From the NCBI GenBank assembly GCA_017302165.1, contig JAFLCW010000002.1, positions 124,001 to 188,000 on the forward strand: a DNA stretch of 64,000 nucleotides. The letters run 5' to 3'. Origin of the DNA: Alphaproteobacteria bacterium (GTDB lineage: Bacteria > Pseudomonadota > Alphaproteobacteria > Micavibrionales > Micavibrionaceae). Position 1 is the first letter of the stretch. Every line of letters begins with the position of its first letter. The notes under the pieces were generated by a model. That model worked only from the letters and a program-made list of their open reading frames with translations. It searched no databases and had not been told where the DNA came from. The translations under genes were made by a program, and so were the position numbers. Below, piece after piece: positions 15,972 through 25,260 of this stretch.

Positions 15972-18130
15972 GTGGATTTTTCCTTAAGACGATATGAATT
16001 GGCAATCACCACTAAAGATGATCCCGACATCGCGAGTGCCGCCACAAAAGGCGTCACCCACCCCGCAAATGCCAGCGGAATGGCAATGATATTATACAAG
16101 ATCGTGAGTGCAAAGTTTTCCTTGACTAATCTTTGCGCTTTTTTGGCGATACGGTGCGCCGTACTCACGGATAACAATGAATCACCCATAAAGATAAGAT
16201 CAGCTGAATTCTGTGCCATATCAATCGCCGTGCCAGGTGCCATCGACACATCAGATTCGGCCAAAATAGGGGCATCATTTAACCCATCTCCCACCATCAA
16301 AATATGATGACCTTTGGCTTTTTGTTCGGTCAGAAAACGATGTTTTTGGACAGGCGTCATGTCTCCCTGGATGTGATTTATGCCGGTTTGTTGCCCTATT
16401 TGATTGGCGATCACCTGACGATCCCCTGATAATAAATATGTATCGATATCCTGGCGCCGAAAATTTTGGATTGTTTGATTGGCATCTGGACGCAAGATAT
16501 CCTCGAACGTAAATACAGCTTGAACATCTGCTTCTTTCATCAAAAAAATCTGCATCAAGCTACTGGATATATTTTTCTGGTCGCACCAGTCTGCGCTACC
16601 TAATTTCAAAGTGTGTCCATTATACAGACCCGATATACCTTGTCCCGGATACTCTTTCACCTGAGAGAGAGAGAGCAAATTACCCTGATAGGCTTGAGCC
16701 AGCGTTCGGGATAAGGGGTGTTGGCTATGAACGGCGAGTGAAGCCGCCATCTGAAGGATGGTTGGATCATATTCACCCACCAGAGCCGGCTTGCCATAGG
16801 TCAACGTTCCTGTTTTATCAAAAAAAGCGGTATCTATCGCCGATAGTCTTTCCAGCGCATCCCCTGATTTTAACAAAATGCCCTGTTTCATTAATTGGCC
16901 AGAGGCCAAAACCTGTACCACAGGAACCGCGAGTGCGAGCGCGCACGGGCATGTAATAATCAGAACCGTTACCGCAATCATCAGGGATTCCTGCCACGGG
17001 GTACCCCATACCCCCCACCACATCAGGAAGGACAGCAATGCTACGACATGCACCACAGGCGTATAAAGACGCGCCGCGCGATCTGCCAGCCGAACATACC
17101 GTGCTTGCCCCTGCTCTGCTTTTTCCATGAGCCGGATAATATCCGCCAGTAAAGACTGTTCAGCCACCTTCATGGCCTTGATCGTGATCGGCGCAGATTG
17201 GTTGACGGTACCGGCATAAACATCTTCCCCCGGCGCCACAAGACGGGGAAGTGTTTCTCCCGTTACAAGTGACGTATCGACATGGGTTTGACCCGAGACA
17301 ACCTGTCCATCAATCGGGATATTCTCACCGGCAGAAATCAAGACCAGCATCCCCTCTTTAATGTCCTTTACGGGAATCGGTCTAACCTGCTCACCTTCAA
17401 GAATTTGGGCAAAGCCACTTAATTTATTCATTAAATCATGTGCCGCACTTCGGGCATGGCGCCGGGCTCTGAAATCCAGATACCGGCCAATCAATAAAAA
17501 GAACATCAGCATAATAGCCGAATCAAAATAGGCATGCTCCCCATGATGGATGGTTTCAAATAAACTCATGGATGTCGCCAGTGTTAACCCCACAGAGATG
17601 GGCACATCCATATTCGTGCGTCCGTTTTTAAGGGCATGATAGGCCGATTTAAAAAAGGGACGTCCCGAAAACATCACAGCCGGAATGGCAATCAGGGCGG
17701 ATATCCAATGTAATAGGTCCCGCGTGGCCGATCCCATTGTTTCCGCACTTGTTGTCCATAGCCCGACGGATAACAACATAATGTTACCCATGGCAAACCC
17801 GGCCACACCCAAACACATCAATAAAAATTTATGTTCATCTTCGGTGGAATTTTTTTCTGTTTCTTGATGAAATGGCCGAACTTGATACCCCATTTTTTCA
17901 ATGTGGCGAACATAGTTTTCAACTTGATCAGCAGAACCTATCCATTCAATGGATAATCGACCTGTCGAAAAATTAAGCCGGGCATACCGAACACCGGGTT
18001 CTTGAATCAAGGCTTGTTCTATTTTTTGGATACACCCGCCACAATGAATACCGCGAACAATCAAATATATCCCATAAGTCCCTTGGGCATTTTGAAAAGC
18101 AAGATATTGATATCCTGAATCAAGGGGCAT
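15968..18130 (-). CDS. ccoI: Copper P-type ATPase for cbb3 oxidase assembly CcoI/FixI
   Basis: 720 residues. An N-terminal HMA metal-binding domain has GIHCGGC near residue 28. Eight membrane helices include ITCPCALALAVP (the CPC copper site); the cytoplasmic parts hold TGETLP, FDKTGTLT, HPLS and MVGDGLNDAPIL. CcoI supplies copper to the periplasmic side for the CuB centre of cbb3 oxidase and is slow compared with CopA export pumps. It overlaps ccoH upstream and ccoS downstream, as usual for fixGHIS. It is distinct from the copA fragment at the left edge, which has a different N-terminal domain. Confidence 0.94.
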   Translation of the reverse strand: MPLDSGYQYLAFQNAQGTYGIYLIVRGIHCGGCIQKIEQALIQEPGVRYARLNFSTGRLSIEWIGSADQVENYVRHIEKMGYQVRPFHQETEKNSTEDEHKFLLMCLGVAGFAMGNIMLLSVGLWTTSAETMGSATRDLLHWISALIAIPAVMFSGRPFFKSAYHALKNGRTNMDVPISVGLTLATSMSLFETIHHGEHAYFDSAIMLMFFLLIGRYLDFRARRHARSAAHDLMNKLSGFAQILEGEQVRPIPVKDIKEGMLVLISAGENIPIDGQVVSGQTHVDTSLVTGETLPRLVAPGEDVYAGTVNQSAPITIKAMKVAEQSLLADIIRLMEKAEQGQARYVRLADRAARLYTPVVHVVALLSFLMWWGVWGTPWQESLMIAVTVLIITCPCALALAVPVVQVLASGQLMKQGILLKSGDALERLSAIDTAFFDKTGTLTYGKPALVGEYDPTILQMAASLAVHSQHPLSRTLAQAYQGNLLSLSQVKEYPGQGISGLYNGHTLKLGSADWCDQKNISSSLMQIFLMKEADVQAVFTFEDILRPDANQTIQNFRRQDIDTYLLSGDRQVIANQIGQQTGINHIQGDMTPVQKHRFLTEQKAKGHHILMVGDGLNDAPILAESDVSMAPGTAIDMAQNSADLIFMGDSLLSVSTAHRIAKKAQRLVKENFALTILYNIIAIPLAFAGWVTPFVAALAMSGSSLVVIANSYRLKEKST

Positions 18131-18350
18131 TTTCTAAACGTTTTTCTGCTTCGTTAATGATGTCATTAAACCGAAGACCTTGTTCATACGCATTATCCGA
18201 GACAGTGCCTGTATTGGTTGTCAGTGCCTTATAGAAAAAAAAAGCATCCACACTCGCAAAAACGACAAAGAAGGCCAACAAGTATATCAACACACGTTTT
18301 CCGTCTTTTTTTTCAGGGTGTGGTTCATAGTCTGTCATATGTTTATCCAT
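18120..18350 (-). CDS. ccoH: CcoH/FixH-like protein, short form
   Basis: About 76 residues from an ATG at 18350 that overlaps the ccoG stop by eight bases; an internal ATG at 18338 is an alternative and neither has a strong ribosome site. Matches the N-terminal part of FixH: KRVLIYLLAFFVVFASVDAFFFYKAL helix, then TVSDNAYEQGLRFNDIINEAE. Usual FixH proteins run to about 150 residues or more with a periplasmic beta domain; that domain is missing here. The reading frame ends cleanly before ccoI. CcoH helps build the CcoN-CcoO-CcoP complex and can stay with it, so the short form may still act as the membrane part. Confidence 0.8.
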   Translation of the reverse strand: MDKHMTDYEPHPEKKDGKRVLIYLLAFFVVFASVDAFFFYKALTTNTGTVSDNAYEQGLRFNDIINEAEKRLENAP

Positions 18351-19755
18351 GGGGTTTTTCTGAAACAAACATGGTGTTCTCGTATGTCCGGGTTCGAGTA
18401 TCTGGATCTGTCACGATGATTTTAAAAGATACAGGGGATTCGGCTGGACGCAATGCTTGAATAAAAACCTTGAACTGACCCACGCTATTGGCAGGAACAG
18501 GCAGATGATCGGGTGTTACCTCATCTACAGCACTCAGCGTTATCTGGGCATCGGGCAGACCATCAAGACTTAGCGCATATATCTTTGGCTCTCGTGATTT
18601 ATTCAATATCTTAAGATCATAGCCATTGCGAATATCCCCATTAGAAAGTTGAACAAATAACGGGTTTCGATCATGCATAATATTAATCTCGAGCAAAGAG
18701 CGGGTCATTAAGGCATAAAGCATGACCCCGCCGACCACCGCCAGAACGACCGCATAGTAAATTGTCCGGGGGCGCAAAAAATGGGCATAGCCGATTTTGC
18801 CTTTTATTTTATGATCAAGGCGACGTTCGGTATCATACCGGATCAGTCCCTTGGGCAATTCTAACTTGGTCATCACCGAATCGCACGCATCAACACATAA
18901 CCCGCAGGCAATACATTCCATCTGAAGGCCGTTGCGAATATCAATCCCCGTAGGACATACCTGCACGCATGCTGAACAATCCACGCAATGTCCCCGATTA
19001 TCCCACGTATCCCCTTTTTTATGACTGCCTCTGGGCTCTCCACGTTCGGTATCATATCCGATAATTAATGTATCTTTATCGAACATGGCTGATTGAAACC
19101 GGGCATAGGGACACATATATGTGCATACCTGTTCGCGCGCGAAACCGGCCATCAGATACGTCATAAAGGTGAGGCCGCCAATAAAACCTAAGACGGTATT
19201 TGATACCGTGCCGTCAAAAAAACTGCGGACTAATGTCGGGGCATCGTTAAAATATAAAACGAAGGATCCGGCTGTCCACCAGGCAATTATAATCCAGATA
19301 AAATGCGTGATCGCCATCTTATATATTTTTTCAAATGTCCATGGCCCTTCTCGCAGTTTTTTACGTTTTGTCCGATCACCTTGGACAAGACGTTCCACCC
19401 AGACAAACAAATCCGTCCACACCGTTTGAAAGCATAGATAACCACACCATACCCGGCCAAAAAGGGACGTAATAAAAAACAAACCTATGGCGGCACAGAT
19501 GAGAATACCTGTTAAAATATAGACTTCCTGTGGCCAGATCTCGATCCAGAACCAATAGGCGCGCCCGTGAACCATATCGATCAGGACAGCCTGATCCGGC
19601 ATATAAGGCCCCCGATCCCATCTGATAAAAGGCACCAGATAATAAATCGCCAGACAGACAATCATGGCGATCCATTTTAGATTACGGAATCTCCCGGATA
19701 CCCTTTTGGGGTATATGATTTCCTGTTTTTTAAAGAGCGATAGACTATTGGTCAT
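18343..19755 (-). CDS. ccoG: Cytochrome c oxidase accessory protein CcoG/FixG (ferredoxin-like)
   Basis: 470 residues with membrane helices near the N-terminus and two 4Fe-4S motifs (CVDCSACVQVCPTGIDIRNG and CIACGLCVDACD), plus extra Cys pairs in WCGYLCFQ and VCTYMCPYARFQ. A C-terminal periplasmic Ig-like FixG domain follows the last helix. CcoG acts in Cu(II) reduction for cbb3 assembly. It lies between ccoP and ccoH with overlaps on both sides, so it belongs to the same transcript. Confidence 0.94.
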   Translation of the reverse strand: MTNSLSLFKKQEIIYPKRVSGRFRNLKWIAMIVCLAIYYLVPFIRWDRGPYMPDQAVLIDMVHGRAYWFWIEIWPQEVYILTGILICAAIGLFFITSLFGRVWCGYLCFQTVWTDLFVWVERLVQGDRTKRKKLREGPWTFEKIYKMAITHFIWIIIAWWTAGSFVLYFNDAPTLVRSFFDGTVSNTVLGFIGGLTFMTYLMAGFAREQVCTYMCPYARFQSAMFDKDTLIIGYDTERGEPRGSHKKGDTWDNRGHCVDCSACVQVCPTGIDIRNGLQMECIACGLCVDACDSVMTKLELPKGLIRYDTERRLDHKIKGKIGYAHFLRPRTIYYAVVLAVVGGVMLYALMTRSLLEINIMHDRNPLFVQLSNGDIRNGYDLKILNKSREPKIYALSLDGLPDAQITLSAVDEVTPDHLPVPANSVGQFKVFIQALRPAESPVSFKIIVTDPDTRTRTYENTMFVSEKPHG

Positions 19756-20695
19756 CTGCCGCTCCTGACACGGCGGGGGGTGGTGTCATGGGGACTGCCG
19801 CCGGATCAGATTCACGCATTGTTTCTTCGCCCCCGCCTAATTCATGCACATAGATCGACAATTGCCGGATTGTCTGTTCGTCTAGACGGTCTTTCCAGGC
19901 CGGCATAACGCCCCCCCGTGCATTAAAGATACTGTAATAGATGTCGGCTTTTGTCCCACCATAAAGCCAGATCGCATCCGTCAGATTGGGGGCACCCAGT
20001 GTCTTGTTCCCCTTGCCATCTGCCCCGTGACATGACGCACAATTCTGCTGAAACAACACATGTCCCGGCTGAGCCTGCACATCCTGACCTTTTGATAAAT
20101 CCATGACATAGGTCACAAGTTGATTAATCTCATCGCGTTTGAGTAACCCGTCCCGGCCAAAAGCCGGCATCTGGGATTGACGCGTATCCATATCGTTATG
20201 AACGCGAATACCATGTAAAAGCGTCGTATAGATATCTTCTACCCGCCCACCCCATAACCAATCATCATCATTCAAATTGGGATATCCCTTGCCGCCCTCA
20301 GCACCACTACCGTGACAGGTGGCACAATTATCCTTGAACGCCGACGAGCCGCCCGCCTTGGCAAAGACGTATAGCTCTGGGTCATTCATGATCTCTTGAA
20401 ATTCCGCTTTTTGGAAGCGATCCAGATAGACTTGCTGACGCGCAGAAATTTCCGATTGGCTGGCCTCAAGTTCCTTGAACTGTGTATAGCCAGATGTCCC
20501 TGTCGTTGCTCCGCCCGGCACCGGCCATGCGGGATAGACAACAAAGTACCAAAACGACCACAGGCACGTCACCACAAACACCCACACCCACCAACGCGGT
20601 AGAGGATTATTGAGTTCCTTTAGCCCATCCCATTCATGCCCGGTTGTTTCAATCCCGGATAATTCATCAATATCTTTATCATGATGATCGTTCAT
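19745..20695 (-). CDS. ccoP: cbb3 cytochrome oxidase diheme subunit III CcoP
   Basis: 316 residues: a CcoP N-terminal membrane anchor (LPRWWVWVFVVTCLWSFWYFVVYPAWP), a coil, then two c-type cytochrome domains with CATCH (about residue 128) and CASCH (about residue 218), each followed by a methionine ligand region (SQMPAFG and GGVMPAW). It carries electrons from cytochrome c to CcoO and CcoN. The start overlaps the ccoQ stop by ATGA. The C-terminal tail is Pro-rich. Confidence 0.95.
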   Translation of the reverse strand: MNDHHDKDIDELSGIETTGHEWDGLKELNNPLPRWWVWVFVVTCLWSFWYFVVYPAWPVPGGATTGTSGYTQFKELEASQSEISARQQVYLDRFQKAEFQEIMNDPELYVFAKAGGSSAFKDNCATCHGSGAEGGKGYPNLNDDDWLWGGRVEDIYTTLLHGIRVHNDMDTRQSQMPAFGRDGLLKRDEINQLVTYVMDLSKGQDVQAQPGHVLFQQNCASCHGADGKGNKTLGAPNLTDAIWLYGGTKADIYYSIFNARGGVMPAWKDRLDEQTIRQLSIYVHELGGGEETMRESDPAAVPMTPPPAVSGAADDQ

Positions 20696-20847
20696 TTTTT
20701 TTCATCCTCTAACGGTATCTGTCCGAATTTTTGATATCTCTGTTTCATACCGGGGCGGTATAACCACACCAAAACCCCCATAAAAAAAACAAAAAATATA
20801 ATCAGTCCCGCAAGTCCATAGGTTCCGCTGGCAAAAGCTTCTTTCAT
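20692..20847 (-). CDS. ccoQ: cbb3 oxidase small subunit CcoQ
   Basis: A 51-residue protein translated from the reverse strand. A single helix ([20 protein letters not shown]) is followed by the CcoQ motif [19 protein letters not shown]. It stabilises CcoP in the complex. It overlaps ccoO upstream (start inside the ccoO stop region) and ccoP downstream, giving the standard ccoNOQP order. Confidence 0.93.
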   Translation of the reverse strand: MKEAFASGTYGLAGLIIFFVFFMGVLVWLYRPGMKQRYQKFGQIPLEDEKK

Positions 20848-21632
20848 GGTGTGACCTCTTGTTGTACCGGGGTATTTTCAGGCTTGGGTTGATTAAGTTC
20901 GGCTTCAACCTCTTTTGTCAGATTGAAATCAACCAGCGTTCCTAACATTTGCAGATAGGCAACCAAGGCGTCCATTTCAGACACAAGATTAGGCTGGCCG
21001 TCAAAATCACGTGCCGCAACATTTTCACCGTATCTTTCCAAAAGTGCGGATGTATTAGCTCTGGGCTCTCCGGTGGCCTGACGCAAGGCATCCTGTTTGG
21101 CGTTTTTAATCATCTCATCGGTATAAGGTACGCCCACCAGAGCCAGAGCTTCTAAATGCTGAGGCAGATCATGCATTTTAAGCCCTCTGTTCATTAAAAA
21201 ACGATAACTCGGCATAATCGATTCAGGGACAACCGACCGCGGATCCATCATATGGGCCACATGCCATTCATCCGAATATTTCTTGCCAACGCGCGCCAGA
21301 TCAGGCCCTGTTCGTTTTGATCCCCACTGAAACGGATGGTCATACATACTCTCGGCCGCAAGAGAATAATGCCCATAACGTTCAACTTCATCGCGTAGAG
21401 GGCGAATTTGCTGAGAGTGACAATTATAACATCCCTCACGGATATAAATATTATAGCCCGCCAGTTCCAAGGGCGTATAAGGCCGCACCCCCTTAACAGG
21501 TTCGATCACCGTTTCTGCCCGGAATAACGGAATAATTTCGATGATGCCGCCGATCAGAATCGTCACAATAATCGCGATCAATAAGACAAAAGAATTTTTT
21601 TCTAAAAACTCATGTTTTTTAAGGGGATTCAT
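20844..21632 (-). CDS. ccoO: cbb3 cytochrome oxidase monoheme subunit II CcoO
   Basis: 262 residues. An N-terminal helix anchor ([24 protein letters not shown]), then [27 protein letters not shown] with the heme c motif CYNCH, and the family segment [22 protein letters not shown] distal Met ligand lies in SIMPSYRFL. It passes electrons from CcoP to CcoN. A good ribosome site (AAGGAG) precedes the start, 18 bases after ccoN. Confidence 0.95.
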   Translation of the reverse strand: MNPLKKHEFLEKNSFVLLIAIIVTILIGGIIEIIPLFRAETVIEPVKGVRPYTPLELAGYNIYIREGCYNCHSQQIRPLRDEVERYGHYSLAAESMYDHPFQWGSKRTGPDLARVGKKYSDEWHVAHMMDPRSVVPESIMPSYRFLMNRGLKMHDLPQHLEALALVGVPYTDEMIKNAKQDALRQATGEPRANTSALLERYGENVAARDFDGQPNLVSEMDALVAYLQMLGTLVDFNLTKEVEAELNQPKPENTPVQQEVTP

Positions 21633-21650
21633 GCTTGAGCACTCCTTGAA

Positions 21651-23132
21651 TTAAGACACATGAACGGGCTGTGAGGCATAAACTTGCGTCACAGCCTGCC
21701 GAGGTTGACCCTCTTTATCGACTTCATTTTTGGCGACATCGCCGCGGATGGTGCGGTAAAAATTGTAACACATCAGCACCGCCCCGGAGAGATAGAGCAA
21801 CCCGCCCAACGACCGAATAAGATAATAGGGATGCATGGCCGCAACAGTTTCAACAAATGAGTAATTCAAAAATCCCATTTCGTTATAAGAACGCCACATC
21901 AACCCTTGCATGATGCCTGAAATCCACATCGCGGTGATGTAGAGGACAATCCCCAGCGTGGCAACCCAGAGATGGATGCTGACCAGTTTCAAGGAATATA
22001 CCTCGTCCCGGTTCCACAATTTGGGTACCAGATAATACAGACAGCCGAAGGTAATAAACCCAACCCAACCAAGTGCCCCAGAATGCACATGCCCGATTGT
22101 CCAGTCGGTATAGTGAGAGAGTGCATTGACGGCGCGTATAGACATCAAGGGGCCTTCAAACGTACTCATGCCATAAAAGGCAAGTGAAACGATCATGAAT
22201 TGAAGCACCGGATCTTTACGCAGTTTATGCCACGCGCCTGATAACGTCATCATCCCGTTGATCATCCCGCCCCAGCTGGGCATCCAGAGCATGATAGAAA
22301 ATGTCATTCCCAAGGTTTGCGCCCAGTCAGGCAGAGCGGTGTAATGAAGATGGTGCGGTCCCGCCCAGATATAGATAAAAATCAGCGACCAAAAGTGAAC
22401 AATCGACAACCGATATGAATAAACCGGACGCTCCGCCCGCTTCGGGATAAAATAATACATCATACCCAAAAACCCAGCCGTCAGAAAAAACCCAACCGCA
22501 TTGTGCCCATACCACCACTGAATCATGGCACTTTGAACACCCGAGGGCAGGGAATAGCTTTTGGCAGACAAAAGATCGACCGGAACATTTAGGTTATTGC
22601 CTAAATGTAAAACCGCGACCGTAATAATAAACGCCAAGAAAAACCAGTTGGCGACATATAAGTGCGGCTCTTTGCGTTTGATGATCGTCATCATAAAGAC
22701 AATCAAATACGCGACCCATACAATCGTCAGCCAAAGATCCGCATACCATTCCGGCTCCGCATATTCTTTACCTTGGGTCACCCCCAGCACATATCCCAGT
22801 GCCGCCATCACAATAAAAGCCTGATACCCCCAGAAAGTAAAACTTGCCCATTTATCCCCCCACAAGCGCGTCCGGCAGGTGCGCTGAATGATATAATAAC
22901 TGGTAGCAAAGAGCGCATTCCCCCCAAACGCAAAAACCACCCCAGAGGTGTGAAGCGGACGAAGCCGTCCGAATGTCAGATACGGTTCAAAATTTAATTG
23001 GGGAAACGCCATCTGAAGGGCAATCACCAGCCCCACCAACATCCCGACAACACCCCAGAAACAGGTGGCGAGGGTAAAAAATTTGACAATGTCATAGTTA
23101 TATTCCGTTTTGTCAAAGGCGGGCATGGCCAT
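21651..23132 (-). CDS. ccoN: cbb3 cytochrome oxidase catalytic subunit I CcoN
   Basis: 493 residues, 12 membrane helices, typical CcoN length. Heme b and b3/CuB ligands lie in [37 protein letters not shown] and HVHSGALGW, with the cbb3-type Tyr in [10 protein letters not shown]. It reduces oxygen to water with high affinity and pumps protons. It is first in the ccoNOQPGHIS operon. AAGGA lies 8 bases before the ATG. The promoter region upstream carries an FNR-type box with a good -10 at the class II position. Confidence 0.96.
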   Translation of the reverse strand: MAMPAFDKTEYNYDIVKFFTLATCFWGVVGMLVGLVIALQMAFPQLNFEPYLTFGRLRPLHTSGVVFAFGGNALFATSYYIIQRTCRTRLWGDKWASFTFWGYQAFIVMAALGYVLGVTQGKEYAEPEWYADLWLTIVWVAYLIVFMMTIIKRKEPHLYVANWFFLAFIITVAVLHLGNNLNVPVDLLSAKSYSLPSGVQSAMIQWWYGHNAVGFFLTAGFLGMMYYFIPKRAERPVYSYRLSIVHFWSLIFIYIWAGPHHLHYTALPDWAQTLGMTFSIMLWMPSWGGMINGMMTLSGAWHKLRKDPVLQFMIVSLAFYGMSTFEGPLMSIRAVNALSHYTDWTIGHVHSGALGWVGFITFGCLYYLVPKLWNRDEVYSLKLVSIHLWVATLGIVLYITAMWISGIMQGLMWRSYNEMGFLNYSFVETVAAMHPYYLIRSLGGLLYLSGAVLMCYNFYRTIRGDVAKNEVDKEGQPRQAVTQVYASQPVHVS

Positions 23133-23207
23133 GGCGTGTATCCTTGAATGTCAAAAATCAAAAAATTCTGATGGAATTATAATAAGTTAGGTTTTTCCGC
23201 ATACAGA

Positions 23208-23256
23208 TTTGGGTATTATTAAAACCTTCCAAGGTTTCAACCTTGACTTCGGTCAA
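23208..23256 (-). promoter_or_regulatory. FNR/FixK-dependent promoter of the cco operon
   Basis: The box TTGAC-TTCG-GTCAA (23243-23256) is a perfect palindrome. With the centre at -41.5 for the leftward gene, the -10 falls on 23215-23220 and reads AATAAT (five of six to TATAAT), with a start near 23208 and a 75-base leader. The box is also close upstream of the divergent fnr-type gene, which suggests autoregulation. Confidence 0.8.
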
Positions 23257-23262
23257 TTCCAG

Positions 23263-24030
23263 ATGGCAAAAACACGGATGATGACAGATGAAACCCACCA
23301 GATTTCCAGGGCTTTGGCGGCTCATGCGCTGTTTAAAAATGCTAGGGCCGACTTGCTCACCAGCCTCTCCCAGCGGGCGCACATCCAAAAAGCATCCAAG
23401 GGTAAGGTTCTGTTCGTCAATCGCGATCAGGCAGATCATTTTTTCTTAATCCTCAAGGGCTGGGTCAAATTATACCGCGAGACCTTAGATGGCACGCAGG
23501 CCGTGGTGGATATTCTTCCCGCCGGACATATTTTTGGGGAAACCAGTTTGTTTGAAAATGGTATGTATTCCTACAGTGCCGAAGCGGTTGAGCCGCTAGA
23601 ATATTCGGCTTTTTCCTTATCCACGTTACGCGCGGAAATTGAAGAAAATCCGTCTTTCGCCCTGCAGATGCTTTCGTCGATGGCGCATTACCGGAAACAA
23701 CAGGATCAAGAATTGGAACATTTAACGCTTCAAAACGCGCCACAGCGCATTGGCTGTTTCCTGCTCCGGCTGACGGATCAAACGCAAAAAGGGGCGCTCA
23801 CGATTCACCTTCCCTATGATAAAACACTGGTGGCCTCTCGTCTGGGGATGCAACCGGAAACATTCTCCCGCGCACTGTCCAAATTGAAAGAGGCGACGGG
23901 CATTAAAATCAAAGGAGCGACGGTAGAACTCGATAGTTTGGAACAACTCTCGCATTTTTCCTGCTCGGCCTGTTCCTCGGAATTCCCCTGCAAGGATCTT
24001 CGGACACCCAAAACCGCCTATTCAGGATAG
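23263..24030 (+). CDS. CRP/FNR-family transcriptional regulator with C-terminal Cys cluster
   Basis: 255 residues from the ATG at 23263; starts at 23278 or 23281 are also possible, and none has a clear ribosome site. The open frame reaches back to 23209, but that would place the FNR box inside the gene. It has a cyclic-nucleotide-like sensor domain (HFFLILKGWVKLY, GHIFGETSLF), a dimer helix and a DNA-binding helix LGMQPETFSRALSKL with the E-xx-S-R contact pattern of FNR, which reads TTGAT-type sites. The FNR N-terminal cysteines are absent. Instead Cys234, Cys237 and Cys243 (CSACSSEFPC) sit at the C-terminus. Likely the regulator of the boxes in this region; the signal is not known. Confidence 0.88.
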   Translation: MAKTRMMTDETHQISRALAAHALFKNARADLLTSLSQRAHIQKASKGKVLFVNRDQADHFFLILKGWVKLYRETLDGTQAVVDILPAGHIFGETSLFENGMYSYSAEAVEPLEYSAFSLSTLRAEIEENPSFALQMLSSMAHYRKQQDQELEHLTLQNAPQRIGCFLLRLTDQTQKGALTIHLPYDKTLVASRLGMQPETFSRALSKLKEATGIKIKGATVELDSLEQLSHFSCSACSSEFPCKDLRTPKTAYSG

Positions 24031-24377
24031 CCTTTCGGATATAGCCACGCCCAATCTATCTTAGCGGGGTTAGAAATATAGGCCTCTGGGTTCTTGATAA
24101 CATCTTCCAGATATGTCCGCGTGACACGCCACTGCCCCTCACAGGCACAATCGCCGCACTCTGCATGGGGTTTGCCGGAAATCTTATCGGCCTCCATCTG
24201 GATCACATAGGCGGCCTCGGGCTTATCCTGCACGATAGCCACTTCTATGTTTTTGGGTCTGTTCTGCTGGTTCTGCGCCGCGGTAAGAATCTGTTTAAAC
24301 GGAAAGCGATCTTTATTCACCCGCAACGCCGCATTGCATATCTCAATATATTGTTGAAAAAGATCATGGTTATCCAT
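24018..24377 (-). CDS. Small Cys-containing protein under an FNR-type box, function unknown
   Basis: 119 residues, acidic, no signal peptide or helix. A conserved-looking segment AECGDCACEG near residue 75 holds three Cys (C-x2-C-x-C), followed by aromatic-rich VTRTYLEDVIKNPEAYISNPAKIDWAWLYPKG. I do not recognise the family. It converges with the FNR-type gene and overlaps its last 13 bases. An FNR box sits 34 bases before the ATG, and a TAGAGT hexamer falls at -12 to -7 if transcription starts at the ATG, so the message may be leaderless. A role in low-oxygen growth is inferred from the box alone. Confidence 0.7.
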   Translation of the reverse strand: MDNHDLFQQYIEICNAALRVNKDRFPFKQILTAAQNQQNRPKNIEVAIVQDKPEAAYVIQMEADKISGKPHAECGDCACEGQWRVTRTYLEDVIKNPEAYISNPAKIDWAWLYPKGYPE

Positions 24378-24411
24378 GATCTCACTCTAAACGACCCCGG
24401 ACGATCTTAAA

Positions 24412-24425
24412 TTGATAAAAGTCAA
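24412..24425 (-). promoter_or_regulatory. FNR/FixK-type box
   Basis: TTGACTTTTATCAA on the reverse strand (TTGAC-N4-ATCAA). The centre is 41.5 bases from the A of the start codon of the 119-residue protein, the same distance as at hemN. Confidence 0.72.
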
Positions 24426-24434
24426 ATGAGATAT

Positions 24435-24511
<77 letters not shown>

Positions 24512-24659
24512 TCAATGAACAAAGCTGGTGGGTTATAGTCCCCTTCGCGCGCAAAATCAACCCTGCATATGCCCCGCGGGGCGATATTCTATCTCTTTGA
24601 ATTTATTGGACGTTATAAAGAACCTAGACAGGGACGCGAATTCGCCGTAAACCATTCAT

Positions 24660-25229
24660 ATGGCAAGAAAAAAGAATTCCCCTGTCCCGGCGCCGTCCCA
24701 AAGTGTCTATGGCGCGGATCCCGTCAAACAACAAGCGGCTTATCATACGCTGTCCATTCTGGTGAACAACGAGCCGGGTGTTCTGGCGCGCGTGGTCGGG
24801 TTATTTTCCGGCCGGGGATATAATATCGAGAGTTTGACCGTAGCGGAAACAGACACAGTCAACAATTTATCGCGCATTACCGTTATCTGTTCCGGCACGC
24901 CCATGGTCATTGAACAAATCAAAAATCTGTTATCCAAATTGGTTCCTGTTCACCGGGTAACAGATCTCACGCTGTTTGGCCCGCATGTGGAACGTGAACT
25001 GGCGTTGATTAAAGTCGTGGGTGCCGGAGACAAACGAATTGAGGCGTTACGTACCGCCGACATTTTCCGTGCCAAGGTGGTCGATAGCACACTGGAGTCC
25101 TTTGTGTTTGAGGTCACGGGAACGTCTGAAAAAATTGATGCGTTTATTAACCTGATGCGCCCGCTGGGTCTTGCCGATGTCAACCGGACAGGTGCCGCCG
25201 CCATCTCGCGCGGCACACATATAGATTAA
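24660..25229 (+). CDS. ilvH: Acetolactate synthase small (regulatory) subunit
   Basis: 189 residues, typical IlvH length: an N-terminal ACT domain (HTLSILVNNEPGVLARVVGLFSGRGYNIESLTVAETD) and a C-terminal ALS_ss domain. The ACT domain binds valine for feedback control of acetolactate synthase, the first joint step of branched-chain amino acid synthesis. The catalytic subunit gene ilvB is not in the window; a tRNA gene lies upstream instead. A separate promoter is likely. It is followed by a lipoprotein gene and ilvC. Confidence 0.95.
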   Translation: MARKKNSPVPAPSQSVYGADPVKQQAAYHTLSILVNNEPGVLARVVGLFSGRGYNIESLTVAETDTVNNLSRITVICSGTPMVIEQIKNLLSKLVPVHRVTDLTLFGPHVERELALIKVVGAGDKRIEALRTADIFRAKVVDSTLESFVFEVTGTSEKIDAFINLMRPLGLADVNRTGAAAISRGTHID

Positions 25230-25260
25230 AAAAATTAAATTCACTTAAGGGAGAAAACCG

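Noticed and set aside
23209..23262. Upstream start of the FNR-family gene
   Set aside because: It would put the palindromic FNR box inside the coding sequence and adds residues with no counterpart in the family.
24569..24823. Plus-strand frame overlapping the start of ilvH
   Set aside because: Wrong frame for ilvH and no domain; the true start is 24660.
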